Source: Lepidodermella squamata (taxonomy: Eukaryota; Gastrotricha). Taken from it: a stretch of DNA of 64,000 nucleotides. Numbering within the stretch: the stretch's first letter is position 1; every line of letters starts with the position of its first letter. The notes under the pieces were generated by a model. It saw only the letters and a program-made list of their open reading frames with translations. It was not told the origin of the DNA and ran no database searches. The position numbers and the translations under genes are program-made. This document shows positions 22,061 through 32,468 of the stretch, one piece after another. The stretch spans positions 1,054,001 through 1,118,000 of the forward strand of contig JBLDXI010000029.1 of assembly GCA_047495785.1 (NCBI GenBank), written 5' to 3'.

Positions 22061-22939
22061 TTAGGAATTAACTTAACACTACTAAAACAGACAATCGTGA
22101 GTTAGCAGAATCCCAGCAAAAATCAAACAGAAATGAAATAGAACCGCTCTCTATCCATCTTGAAAAGTCGCCCATTAACTTGGGCGAGACTCCCAATTCT
22201 GGAGATGCCATTCAAGTGCTATTTGGTTTTCCTGAACTTTAAAATTATAAGTTTTTGCTACCCTGAATTGAGGTCATTAGAATTGGGACAAGGACAGCCA
22301 GCAGATAGCGCAAGAATAAAAGCGACAACTACAACAAAGTAAGACATGCAAAGCCACAAGCCCCAAGCCACAAGTTACTTGACGTGAAGGGAGAGGCGCA
22401 GCATCCAGCGTCCTGGACTTGGCCATCAGAGATAAGCTCCAGTTTTGGCGAACGCTTTTTAACAGGTCAAGGTCGTAAAATACAGTTAATAATAATTTGT
22501 GCTTACTAAGAGTATGTGCGCACTTTTGTTCATTTTGCATTTCTGATTGCGCGGGAAATTTAACGAATGATCGGCTGCCCACGTGATTTGGGGTTGGGGT
22601 CGGCTTTTGTCGGCTCAAGAAGTTTTTGTTGAAAGGAGGTTGACGTTTCATGTTTCCTTGTACTTATGCTGCGTTTTTCTTGAACTTATCATCTGGTGCA
22701 GCATATTTCCGCTCAGATTAATATTGAATAGAGGATTGCTACATGATTGCCATGTGTCTTGGATATTTTTACTGACTGTTCGATTCCTTCAATGCAATAT
22801 TGAATGTTGAATGCCAAATGCTCTTTGCTTGAGTATTTCTATCATCTTCACATTGTAACTAATCCGTCTCTTGTATTACATTGAAGCTATAGTTCTGTTT
22901 ATTTCTGGCATATTTGCCGGAAACGGCTGATGCATCCCA
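22061..22939. other. Intergenic before the four-gene row
   Basis: No gene seen. Frames at 22277-22651 (minus) and 22583-22810 (plus) lack any recognisable content. The promoter for the downstream row is expected here. Confidence 0.4.
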
Positions 22940-24091
22940 ATGCATCATTCTGGAAATAACACACAGACTGAGCCCCCGAGAAAAATTTTGAGGAAAGAGA
23001 ACCCCCTGGGATATGTTGGATCGACGCCGCTGACAAGCACAAATCTACGCAGTGAAAGCGGAGCTCTTCTGTTGTGTAGAATAGAAAATTCCAAAGTCGA
23101 TTTGAACGCGTGCCTTCCGCCGTTTCGTCATCAGCTAGATTCTTATGGCAAAATGCCACCCCGGCTCTTTGAGCCCACCTATGCGTTCAGAGCAGGCGGC
23201 GTTATGGAAATATCAGGGCCATCTGGATGTGGCAAATCTGCTCTACTATATGGCATCGTGTCATCATGCCTGATACCAAAAAATTATAAACACAATGGTC
23301 AGGAAATACGATTTGACGGCCCCGAATTATCGGTCGTATTTTTCGATTGCGATTTCAAGTTTTCAATAATGAAGCTTGCTATAATGATCGAAAACTTACT
23401 TCTTTCATCTATCAACTCTTGCACAACATTGTCCTCGAATGATAAAAATGCTGCAGTTGCATCAGCCATAGAAAAATGCTTGGAGTCTTTGAAATATAAC
23501 ATTGTTCCAAGTCCGGATGACCTGTATCGTATGCTCAAGAGATTGGAGGAAAACATCACCAAAAAGAATGTCAGCGTTAAGCTCTTGGTTATCGATGGAA
23601 TCTCCGCATCATATTGGATCGACAGGTCTGAAGAATCAGTTGAGAATGATGCGAATACTAGTATTGGCTTAACGACTCCTGCCAAATTTTCTCGAATGAT
23701 TTGCCACCGGCAAGACGATATTATAAGGCTGATACGCCGTCTTTCCAAAGGTTACAATGTTGCTGTGATTTTTACCAACTCCGTTTTATTTCAAGACAAG
23801 ATGTTTTCAGCAACGTTCAACTCGAAGCTAATAGGTCTACCGTTTTTGCCGTGGAATGGCGTTCTCACTCATAAAGTTGTCTTCTCTAAGCCATTCAAGG
23901 AGCTAAATGGAGCATCGCCTGAATGCAATATCAGAACTTGGATTTTCGAATGGAGTGGAAATAACGAGAAAGCGCATAGAGTCAAAGAACTGAAGTCATT
24001 TTTCTACCACTTCGATTCTCATGAATTTTTACAGCTTATGCTTCCTTGTGACATTGGAGATAACAGCTCTCTTTCTATTAAAGCTAGTTGA
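22940..24091 (+). CDS. XRCC2: XRCC2-like RAD51 paralogue
   Basis: A single 383-aa exon. It is a RecA-fold ATPase of the RAD51 paralogue group that, as XRCC2 in the BCDX2 complex, supports homologous-recombination repair in the nucleus. The Walker A motif is GPSGCGKS (within VMEISGPSGCGKSALLYGIV). A hydrophobic VVFFDCDF strand follows, and the Walker B-like segment LLVIDGISASYWIDR matches the XRCC2-type SAxYWIDR pattern. It is about 100 residues longer than human XRCC2, mostly from an N-terminal extension and an insert near residues 150-190. The ATG at 22940 is the first in frame before the conserved block. Its stop is 39 bp before the ELP6 start, which suggests cotranscription. Confidence 0.85.
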   Translation: MHHSGNNTQTEPPRKILRKENPLGYVGSTPLTSTNLRSESGALLLCRIENSKVDLNACLPPFRHQLDSYGKMPPRLFEPTYAFRAGGVMEISGPSGCGKSALLYGIVSSCLIPKNYKHNGQEIRFDGPELSVVFFDCDFKFSIMKLAIMIENLLLSSINSCTTLSSNDKNAAVASAIEKCLESLKYNIVPSPDDLYRMLKRLEENITKKNVSVKLLVIDGISASYWIDRSEESVENDANTSIGLTTPAKFSRMICHRQDDIIRLIRRLSKGYNVAVIFTNSVLFQDKMFSATFNSKLIGLPFLPWNGVLTHKVVFSKPFKELNGASPECNIRTWIFEWSGNNEKAHRVKELKSFFYHFDSHEFLQLMLPCDIGDNSSLSIKAS

Positions 24092-24130
24092 TATCTTGAT
24101 CAATTTATTTGCGTTCATAGATATTAAGAT

Positions 24131-24844
24131 ATGGATATCCCGGAGTTTTTCGAGTTGAAAAGGTTGGCTGAGGAATCCGAGGCCGGCAAACGCATTGTCT
24201 TCCTAAAAACGGCATTTGAGATGTCTCCATTCCCATTCATCACTCGCCTAATGAAAGAACTGGGCAAAACAGGCAAATCCGTGTCATTGGTTAATTTCAA
24301 CACGGTATTGGCTCGATCGAAAATTTTTGAAAATGTAATCGATTTTCTCGGAGAATTCAAATCCGAGGACGTCGGCGATCTGGAACAACGGCTATCTCGA
24401 TTAGCTGATCAAATCAAAGCTGCAAAAGCTGATTATTTATTTTTCGACGATATCTCAGTTTTAACCTGTCTCTTCCTGACGCCTAATGACGCTATTCGAT
24501 GGCTGCTGAATCAAGTCTTATCTGGACCTTCGAAGATTTTTGTATTCGGCGCGACAACCGTGAAAAATGACGAGGAAAACGGAGCTTTTCTGGCCTATCT
24601 CGAACAGTTCTGTGACTGCTTTATATCAGTAGAATCGCTCGCATCAGGTCCTTGCAAAGAAATAACAGGAAAGGTAGTTTGATGGGATAATTTTATTCAT
24701 GAACTATCTTGGCTAAAAATTTAGATTGGCGTCTCGTGGAAGCAAACGGTCGATTCACCTGCTTGCTCGAAAAACGCTCAATGTTTGCTGGATGACAAAG
24801 GCTTGAAAGTATTCGCATCGGGTTTCTCCAGATTTGTTCTTTGA
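24131..24844 (+). CDS. ELP6: Elongator complex subunit ELP6
   Basis: Two exons (24131-24673, 24725-24844; 51-nt phase-0 intron) give 220 aa. ELP6 is a RecA-like subunit of the hexameric ELP4-5-6 ring of Elongator, which modifies wobble uridines in tRNA. The family features I see are an opening RIVFLKTAFEMSPFPFITRL in place of a true P-loop, a DYLFFDDISVL strand, a FGATTVKNDEENGAFLAYLE block, and the conserved C-terminal ending LKVFASGFSRFVL. Human ELP6 ends in a very similar way, with which the length also agrees. The start lies 39 bp after the XRCC2-like stop; a TTCATAG acceptor-like sequence stands 8 bp before the ATG. Confidence 0.82.
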
Positions 24845-24929
24845 ATATTGATGTGAAGCAATACAAAAAGTATAGTTTTATCAGTCTAGAAATGCTAAGA
24901 TTTCCTTTTTTTAAAGTTAGACAATTGTT

Positions 24930-27198
24930 ATGTGCGGAATATGTGCAGTAATTACCAAAAAGAATAGCGAACTACATGGACATCTAGAGATCAATAAATT
25001 GCTGTCTAGGAGAGGTCCAGATGGTTTGGGCGAGGAAATAGTATCCATCAATGGCACGCAGCTGATAATTAGTGCATCGGTACTTTGCTGTCGATCTGTT
25101 CATTGCCCTCAGCCCATTTCACTCCCTGGCGTAGTTCTAGCTTGGAATGGCGAAATTTTTGATGGCATCGAGACTCAGCAGGTACTTATCCATTTTCAGC
25201 ATTGTTGAATTTGCTCTTCAATTTCGATAAAATCTCAAGGCTAATGATGGCTTGGCTTTGGCTGAATTGTTGTCGAAAACCTCGACAGTTGACGAAATAG
25301 TCTCGATCTTTGAGCTAATTCAAGGGCCTTATTCTTTTATTTTATACCATGTGAGTTCTGTGGAAAGATTTTCACTGTATCACTCGAATTCTCTTTGTAG
25401 GAGACGTCGAAAAGCTTATTTTTTGGTCGAGATGTTCTCGGTCGGCGGAGTTTATTGGTTACATCCACTGTCGATGGCTCAAATATTGTTATTTCATCAG
25501 TTTTACCGCAAACCGCTGAGCTGAATTCGAGTGAAGAACTTCTACCAACCGGAATTTTCTGCATTGAATTGTCAGAGAACGGAAGTTTCGAAGATCTCGA
25601 GGTGTTCTCTTACGATTGGCCGGAAAAATGTCAGAGTCCAGCTGCCATGCCCAAGCTTTTCACCTCAGTGTTCAAGAAAATCGGGGCGAATAAACTGAAA
25701 AATTCTTTAATTCAAGATTTACCGGTCAGAATGCTTCCAACTGAAGAGGAAGACCTGAAATTGAGAAAAATCGTTGAATCCAGTCCAAAAGTCGATCAGG
25801 ATGAAATCGAATCCCAAGCCCTCGCTAAAATATACGAGCTAATTCGTGCTGAGTTCCCTGAAATTGACGATTTGCTTGATAAATTCCTCGCCGTTTTACG
25901 TAAAAGCGTCGCTAAACGCTGCGAAATCGCCCCAAATCGTTGTTTAAAATGCTCAGATGACTGCACACATTGCAAAGTTGGCATTTTATTTTCTGGCGGG
26001 ATTGATTCGACAATTTTAGCCGCAATATCGGATGAATTCCTGCCCGAAAATGTCGACCATGTCGATTTGTTGAACGTTTCTTTCTATCAAGATGAAGCGA
26101 ATCGAGGACCGCCTACCCCGGATAGAGTGACAGCATTGAGTGTGGTAGAATTGCTTGATCAGAATGAAAATGCGAGAAAGTTGTTGATGAATTGTGTCGA
26201 TATTTCCCAAGCTCAATTACACGAAGTACGGAGAAATCGGATTCGTGAACTTATTCTACCTTGCGAAACGATTCTTGACGATAGCTTAGGTGAGTAACTG
26301 CTATAATTCGTTTGCATTTTCTAAAGTTCAATTTCAAGGTTGTGCGTTGTGGTTTGCGACTAGTGCCACTTGCCCGGCTAAAATCTTGTTACACGGCCTT
26401 GGTGCGGATGAGCTTTTTGGTGGCTACTCTCGACATCGAGCAAGTTTTCAGTAAGTTTTCGGGCATTCCGAAATTTGTAACGTAAAGAAATCGAAATATT
26501 ATCTGACTCACTTGTTCAATTAGATTGAGCATTGCATTGGAAAGAAACTAAATTTCTGAGAATGGTCCCGGTAAATACATTCAGAACTAAGCTAAAAAAA
26601 TCTAGAATTTTTCCTACAATTTCCAATTATGGGTGATATCTTGGCCCACATGCGTCCAAAATTTGTCTTCGTTTTTTTCAAAAGTCACACGTAAAATTAA
26701 CGATTTATTTATTTCAGGACACAATTTATTTTGAAAAATTATTCCAATAATTTTGTCAATAATCATATTTCTGTAATTTATTTTCTTAGAAATGGTGGTT
26801 GGTCCGCTGTTGAATCTTGTTTGTTAACCGATCTCGCTAATCTCCCTCATCGTAACTTGGGCAGGGACGATCGAGTCGCTTCCGACAATAGCCGCGAACT
26901 TCGCCACCCATTTCTCGACGAAAATGTCGTCAGTTACACGATCAATCAAATTCCAGTATATCTCCGCCTTAATCCTTACTTCCCTCGCTCAGTCGGCGAC
27001 AAATTATTCCTGCGTTTCGCCGCACTTCGACTGGCTGAGCAGTCCCGAAAATGGCGGGAAAGTCTGTTGAAAGCAAGTGGTTTTCCGAAACGGGCCATTC
27101 AGTTCGGCTCGAGAATAGCGAAAATTGAAAAAGAGAGCGTTAAAACTACAAATCGAAAAATTAACGCTTCTAAAATTTCAAAATCTTTAATTGAATAA
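24930..27198 (+). CDS. ASNSD1: Asparagine synthetase domain-containing protein (ASNSD1)
   Basis: Five exons (24930-25181, 25240-25350, 25401-26289, 26339-26450, 26790-27198) with matching phases give 590 aa. The N-terminal class II glutamine amidotransferase domain starts MCGICAV, with the catalytic Cys2 in place, and has RRGPDG and WNGEIFDG. The C-terminal asparagine-synthetase-like PP-loop domain has LFSGGIDSTILAAI, LLHGLGADELFGGYSRHR and RNLGRDDRVASDNSRELRHP, and the ASNSD1-type KRAIQFGSRIAK. It is predicted to be an amidotransferase; the true substrate in animals is not settled. It starts 85 bp after ELP6 and ends 42 bp before the DDX43 ATG. Its TAA lies inside an AATAAA. Confidence 0.92.
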
Positions 27199-27240
27199 AT
27201 TTTATTTGAAATATAGATTTTTTTATTGAGAGAAATAGTT

Positions 27241-30200
27241 ATGGGAGATTTTGGTGAAGATTGGGGAGCGGGGCCTACTTCGGTCGCCCCTTCGCCTTAT
27301 CAATCGAATAATTTTCAGTCAAACCGAGCGCCTAGCCAGTCGGCTAATAGCGACGAATCAGTAATTATTCCAATACCGCAGCAACACATTGGTTTAATCA
27401 TAGGACGAGGTGGCTCGAAAATTCGTGAATTGGAGCAAGAATTCGGCGTTCGGTTGAATCTAGACCGTCAGTCGAACCAGGTCAAAATTTCGGGCGGCAA
27501 CGAAAATTGCCGTCAAGATTGCGTTTCGAAAATTTTAACGCTAACTAGCGACGAAAATCGATCCAGCCAGCAGCAGAGTTCCGACCGAAGTCGCGGTGGC
27601 GAATATGGTAGCGGCGGAGATTCGATGGTTATGAATGTAAATTCTCAAGACATTGGCTCGATTATCGGCCGAGGTGGCGCGACCATCCAGGACATTCAGC
27701 GTAACTCAGGCGCTAGAATTCAGGTCGATCGTAATTCGAACGAGGTTAAAATCAGCGGTTCAGAGGATTGCAAGCGAAAGGCTGTTGATATGATCAAAAG
27801 CGCGATTGAACGACGAAATCAGCCGCCGTCGAATGGATTCGACTCTCGCCCTACTCAAGATTCGAGACCCCCTCAGCAGAGCCAGGGCGGCTCAGGCTGG
27901 GGTGGGGATGAAGATTGGGGTGCTGGTGGTAGTTCAAATACTCAAAATAACGGCTATTCGAACAGCTCTAGCGGTGGCTATGGCAATCGAGGGGGCAGTA
28001 GTAGCTATAGCAATCGAGGTGGTAGTGGCTATGACTCTCGCCCTAGCCAAGAATCAAGGCCCGCGCCGAAGCAAATGGTCGAATCCGGTTGGGATGCGGA
28101 TGAAGATTGGGGCGCTGGTACGGCACCTTCAAACCCCCAGCCTTCGCCATATCAACAAAATAACACCTATTCAAATCAGTCCTACGACCGAAGTGGTGGT
28201 TACGGAAATCGAGGTGGTGGAGGAAACGACTACAACAATCGAAGCGGTAGTGGATTTGGAGGCAGTTATGGAGGAGGAGGCGGTGGTGGCGGTGGTTATA
28301 ATTCGGGTCGAAATACCGGATCTTCAACCTACCAATCATCGTCGTATAATAACCGCGGTAATGACTATTCGAATTCAAACAGTGGAGGCTGGCAGGATGA
28401 GAATAGCGGTGGTTATCAGCGCAAAACGCCGGCTCCTGCCCCTGCTTCGTCGACTTATGATGCGCCCATCGACTGGGTTGGAATTTTGCAGAAGTCAGAG
28501 GAGGCGTCGAGCAAACGCTGGGCCCACCTGCCGCCCGTTATTAAAGATTTCTACCAAGAAGACCCAGGTTTGTAAACATTCATTTTAGCCTTAAACTTGA
28601 TGAATTTTGAAAAAAGTTCTACAAAGAAATCAGAGCATCAGAAAACGGAATATCAAAATTAACCCAAAATTGAAAGGAAAATATTGAAATATTATTTTGC
28701 AATTTTTAATTTTAGAAGTTGCCGCGCTCATGCCGGAAGAGGTCGAGGAGTTTCGCAAAAACTCGAACAACATCATCGTACAAAACCTGGACGCCGAATG
28801 TCAAGAAAAAATTCCGAACCCGGTGCTAACATTCGAACACGCCTTTGGCGGGTACCCTGAAATCATGGCGGAAATAAAGAAAAACGGCTTTCAAAAGCCA
28901 TCACCGATCCAAAGCCAGGCTTGGCCATTGCTGCTCTCAGGCCGTGACTGCATCGCCATTGCTCAAACTGGTACTGGTAAAACCCTGGCGTTCCTCCTCC
29001 CTGCTTTCATCCACATCGAAGGCCAGGCGACCCCTCGTAACCAGCGAAAAGGTCCTAGCGTTATCTGTCTCTGCCCGACCCGAGAATTGGCCCAACAGAT
29101 CTACACTGAAGTGTTGAAGTACAACTACCATGACATCAAGGCCGTGTGTGTTTACGGCGGGAAGGGTCGTAGAGAGCAGATTCAGGTGTGTCAGGCCGGG
29201 GTTGAGATCGTCATCGCAACGCCGGGCCGTTTGAACGATTTGATCATGAACGGCTTCATCAGTTTGGAGGATGTGACGTATTTGGTGTTGGATGAGGCTG
29301 ATCGTATGCTGGACATGGGCTTCGAGCCCGATATTCGTAAGGTGCTGCTCGACATTCGCCCCGATCGCCAGTCTGTCATGACTAGTGCTACTTGGCCATA
29401 CGGTAAGATATGCTGTGATTGAAATTGATACCCAAAGAGCAATGCTTTTTACTGATTCAATTTTATTTCGCCGCGAAATCACGCCGGCATCTCATTTTTC
29501 AACCTGAAAACCGAGTTTGATAAACAAGTTTAAATTGATTAAAATTAAATAATATTCGATTAAATTTCATCTCGACCTATATCTCGAATTTTAGCAAAAT
29601 TAGAATTTCATCTGAGATTTTTTGTGAATGTTGAACTTTGAATGATCGGTTTTCAATTTTATGCGAAATTTGTCAATTTAGGCGTGCGGAAAATGGCGAG
29701 CCGTTATCTGAAAAATCCCGCTCAAATCTATGTCGGATCTCTTGACCTCAACGCTGTTCACACAGTGCGTCAAGAGCTGCGATTTGTAGCCGATGAGGAA
29801 AAGCGCTCCGTTCTGTTCAATTTCATCGCCAACGAGCTGCAGCCACACGAAAAGCTGCTCGTCTTCTGCGGGCGTAAATCGACGTGCTCAGACGTTGCGT
29901 CGGAGTTGTCGCGTAACGACATTCCTTGCGAGTCGATTCACGGTGATCGCGACCAGCAGGACCGAGAGAACGCGCTGGCTGATTTCAAGGATTCACACAT
30001 TCGCATTCTTATCGCAACTGATGTAGCATCGCGTGGTCTAGATGTTGTCGACGTCGTAAGTTGCCAAACACTTTGTGCTTGAAATTTGCCGAGAGGATAA
30101 AATAATGCAGAGGATATACCGGTTTTAACTCGTCAAAAATTGGGTCATTATTTCTGATTTCATAAGAAAATTTCATAAATTGCAAACAAAATTCATATCT

Positions 30201-32201
30201 GCAGCCTCATTACATTTACAACCTTCGTCACACGTATTGCAGGCTTTTCTTGATTGAGTAGTTCGAACCGGTCTTGCCTTGCGCAGACACCAGGTGAGGC
30301 CATCTTTAGACCCACATACCTTAGCTGAAATCCTGCAAGCCTTGAACGAAGCACATTTCGCTTGTAAATGCGGCGTGAACTTTTAGCAGCCACTCGCATA
30401 CCGGTTCAAGGGAAGGCGGCTTCATTATACGGGCATCTTTCTGTATCATACTCGTCTTTTGCCATTTGCTCGTCGCTGATCTGCAAAAGATGCCTTAAAT
30501 GTATTGTTCCACCCCAACCGGCGCGTTGGGCGTACTTCGTACACTCAACTGGCACACATTTTCTTTTAATTTTATTTTAAAGCTGTTACACCCAAGAGAG
30601 GTCAGCTCGACAATGTTATGGAAAACAACATATAATTGCAGGACGAATTCAGTTGGATCAGACTGAACATAATCCGCAATACGTAACGTAGAGTCGTTTT
30701 CGACACCACTATACATTAGACAACCGATACAGTGGACGCTCGCCATACCATCTGATTTTTCCACTAAAGCCATTCAAATTAAACCAGTGGAACTTGAAGT
30801 AACTCAGCTAATGTTACTACCACATTTTTGCTTCCGTTCATCTCAGATAAGGTACATTACGAAGAGATTTCTCCAACATATTTTTCCCTATTCCTATAAC
30901 AAGCAAAAATCCCAAAAATAAAATCTTGATGTTTTCATCGTTATCTGCAACATCGGAATCGCACTTCTTGCTGCGTTTAGTTTTTCTCGCGACCTCGTCG
31001 CGGCCTGATATAGCATCCGAATCGATTCGGTTACTCTTTCGCGCAACTTGGGAGGCCGAGGATGAACTTCCCGACGTGACAGGAGGATTCGTTTTCTCCT
31101 GAAAGTATCGACCGCTTCGGTTGGCAGGTCTGTTGCGACTTCGATCTGGTATCGCAACGTACCGGAGATGTCGACAGCCATGGACTGATGGTTCAGCTGG
31201 AAGTACGCCAACCGGCGGACAATTTGACCCGCCTGACCACGAGTTCCGTTGAACGCTCGGCTGAACCAGCTCAGGGCCCCTTCAGCAAACCACAACGAAA
31301 AGCATCCCATTGCGCCGTGTCGGATAACCAAGCGTCCCGTTCATTTGATTAATTCTCCAACTCGGTACGGCCTAGGGTAAGGCCTACGACCACTACCGTC
31401 TAGACGTCGACGCTTTTCCTTTTCTTCGTCACCTATATCACTCATTTCGCTTTCACTACTACGCCAAATTTTATTTTGGGAATTTTTCGAAATTGACGAT
31501 GCTGAAAGCTTTCTTCCCGATCGTATTTCTCCATTTAACCTGGTTAAAACTAATTTCGTTGGATTTTTCGATCCTGTCAACATGTTTCAGGGTCGATCAT
31601 CATTTTCATGCATTTGGAATTTACGCCTTGTCCATAATTAAAATTCACCGGTTGTGTGAGGCTTCCTGGCCTATTTTTTTGTATCATATATGATGTGATA
31701 CGGGACAACTGTTTGTTTTAGTTGTAAATTCAAACATTCAAGCATTCAAACATAAAAACCAGTCATTTTTTTATTTTTTTTTAGACCCATGTGCTGAATT
31801 TCGACTTCCCGAAAGACATGGAAGAATACGTTCACAGAGTCGGCCGAACCGGTCGAGCCGGTCGGTCAGGTGTCGCAATCTCATTCTTCACCCGCCAAGA
31901 CTGGTCGAAAGCGGCCGATTTGATCAAAATCCTAGAGGAAGCCGAGCAAGAAGTGCCGGAACAACTCGTGCAGATGTCTGAGCGATGGGCGAAACACCAG
32001 GAACGTATGGACCAAGAAAAAGACTTCTGCCGGTCGTTCTTGGACGGCGGATCCGGGGGTGGTGGCGGAAGGCGCTATGGAGGCGGCGGTGGAGGAGGCG
32101 GTTCAGGGTGCTACAACTGCGGTGGCCAGGGCCACATGTCGCGTGACTGCTCCGAACCGCGTCGAGGTGGCGGTGGCAGCCGCGGAGGCCGTCGATTCTA
32201 G
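27241..32201 (+). CDS. DDX43: DDX43-type DEAD-box RNA helicase with two KH domains and a CCHC knuckle
   Basis: Four exons (27241-28567, 28716-29402, 29682-30055, 31785-32201), phases consistent, 934 aa. Order: an EDWGAG motif; KH1 ([20 protein letters not shown]); KH2 ([20 protein letters not shown]); a Gly/Ser/Asn/Tyr-rich region with two more EDWGAG units; then the helicase core. The core has the Q motif, AQTGTGKT (I), PTRELA (Ia), TPGR, DEAD (II), TSATWP (III), VIFCGRK-like [12 protein letters not shown] (V) and [13 protein letters not shown] (VI). A Gly-rich tail holds the zinc knuckle [14 protein letters not shown]. The TSATWP and the residues before the core match DDX43, linked in animals to germline RNA work. 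Human DDX43 has one KH and no knuckle. Intron 3 (1.7 kb) is unusually long. Confidence 0.9.
30056..31784. other. Long intron 3 of DDX43 with an unexplained minus-strand open frame
   Basis: At 1,729 nt it is over thirty times the typical intron here. A minus-strand frame at 30894-31331 and another at 31341-31583 (basic, with [19 protein letters not shown]) are G+C-rich, unlike the flanking intron. They may be remains of an inserted element or nested gene, but I recognise no domain. Confidence 0.45.
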
Positions 32202-32468
32202 TCATCCTCCTTACAAAAACACTGAAAATTTATATACGCTGAAAAACTGTGAATTCAATCTTGTATAACTCATTACATAATTAGCTTGGGAAAAAAATGC
32301 CGAGATATTTACTGAACCGGTTGCTCAGTTTTTACCATGGGTACGGCGGATGAAATTGTTATTGGTTCGAATCTCGTCACAACGAATTTCGGTGAAAAAT
32401 CGTATCTATAGCTCATATTGTGTATCGAATAAAAAACGAATATTATTATTTATTTTCTAGCCGCAAAA

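Noticed and set aside
27806-28588. A 260-codon plus-strand frame within the KH exon
   Set aside because: Alternative frame of the Gly/Ser-rich linker of DDX43; no start context or domain.
28937-29482. Minus-strand 181-codon frame
   Set aside because: Antisense to the DEAD-box core, whose motifs are all on the plus strand.
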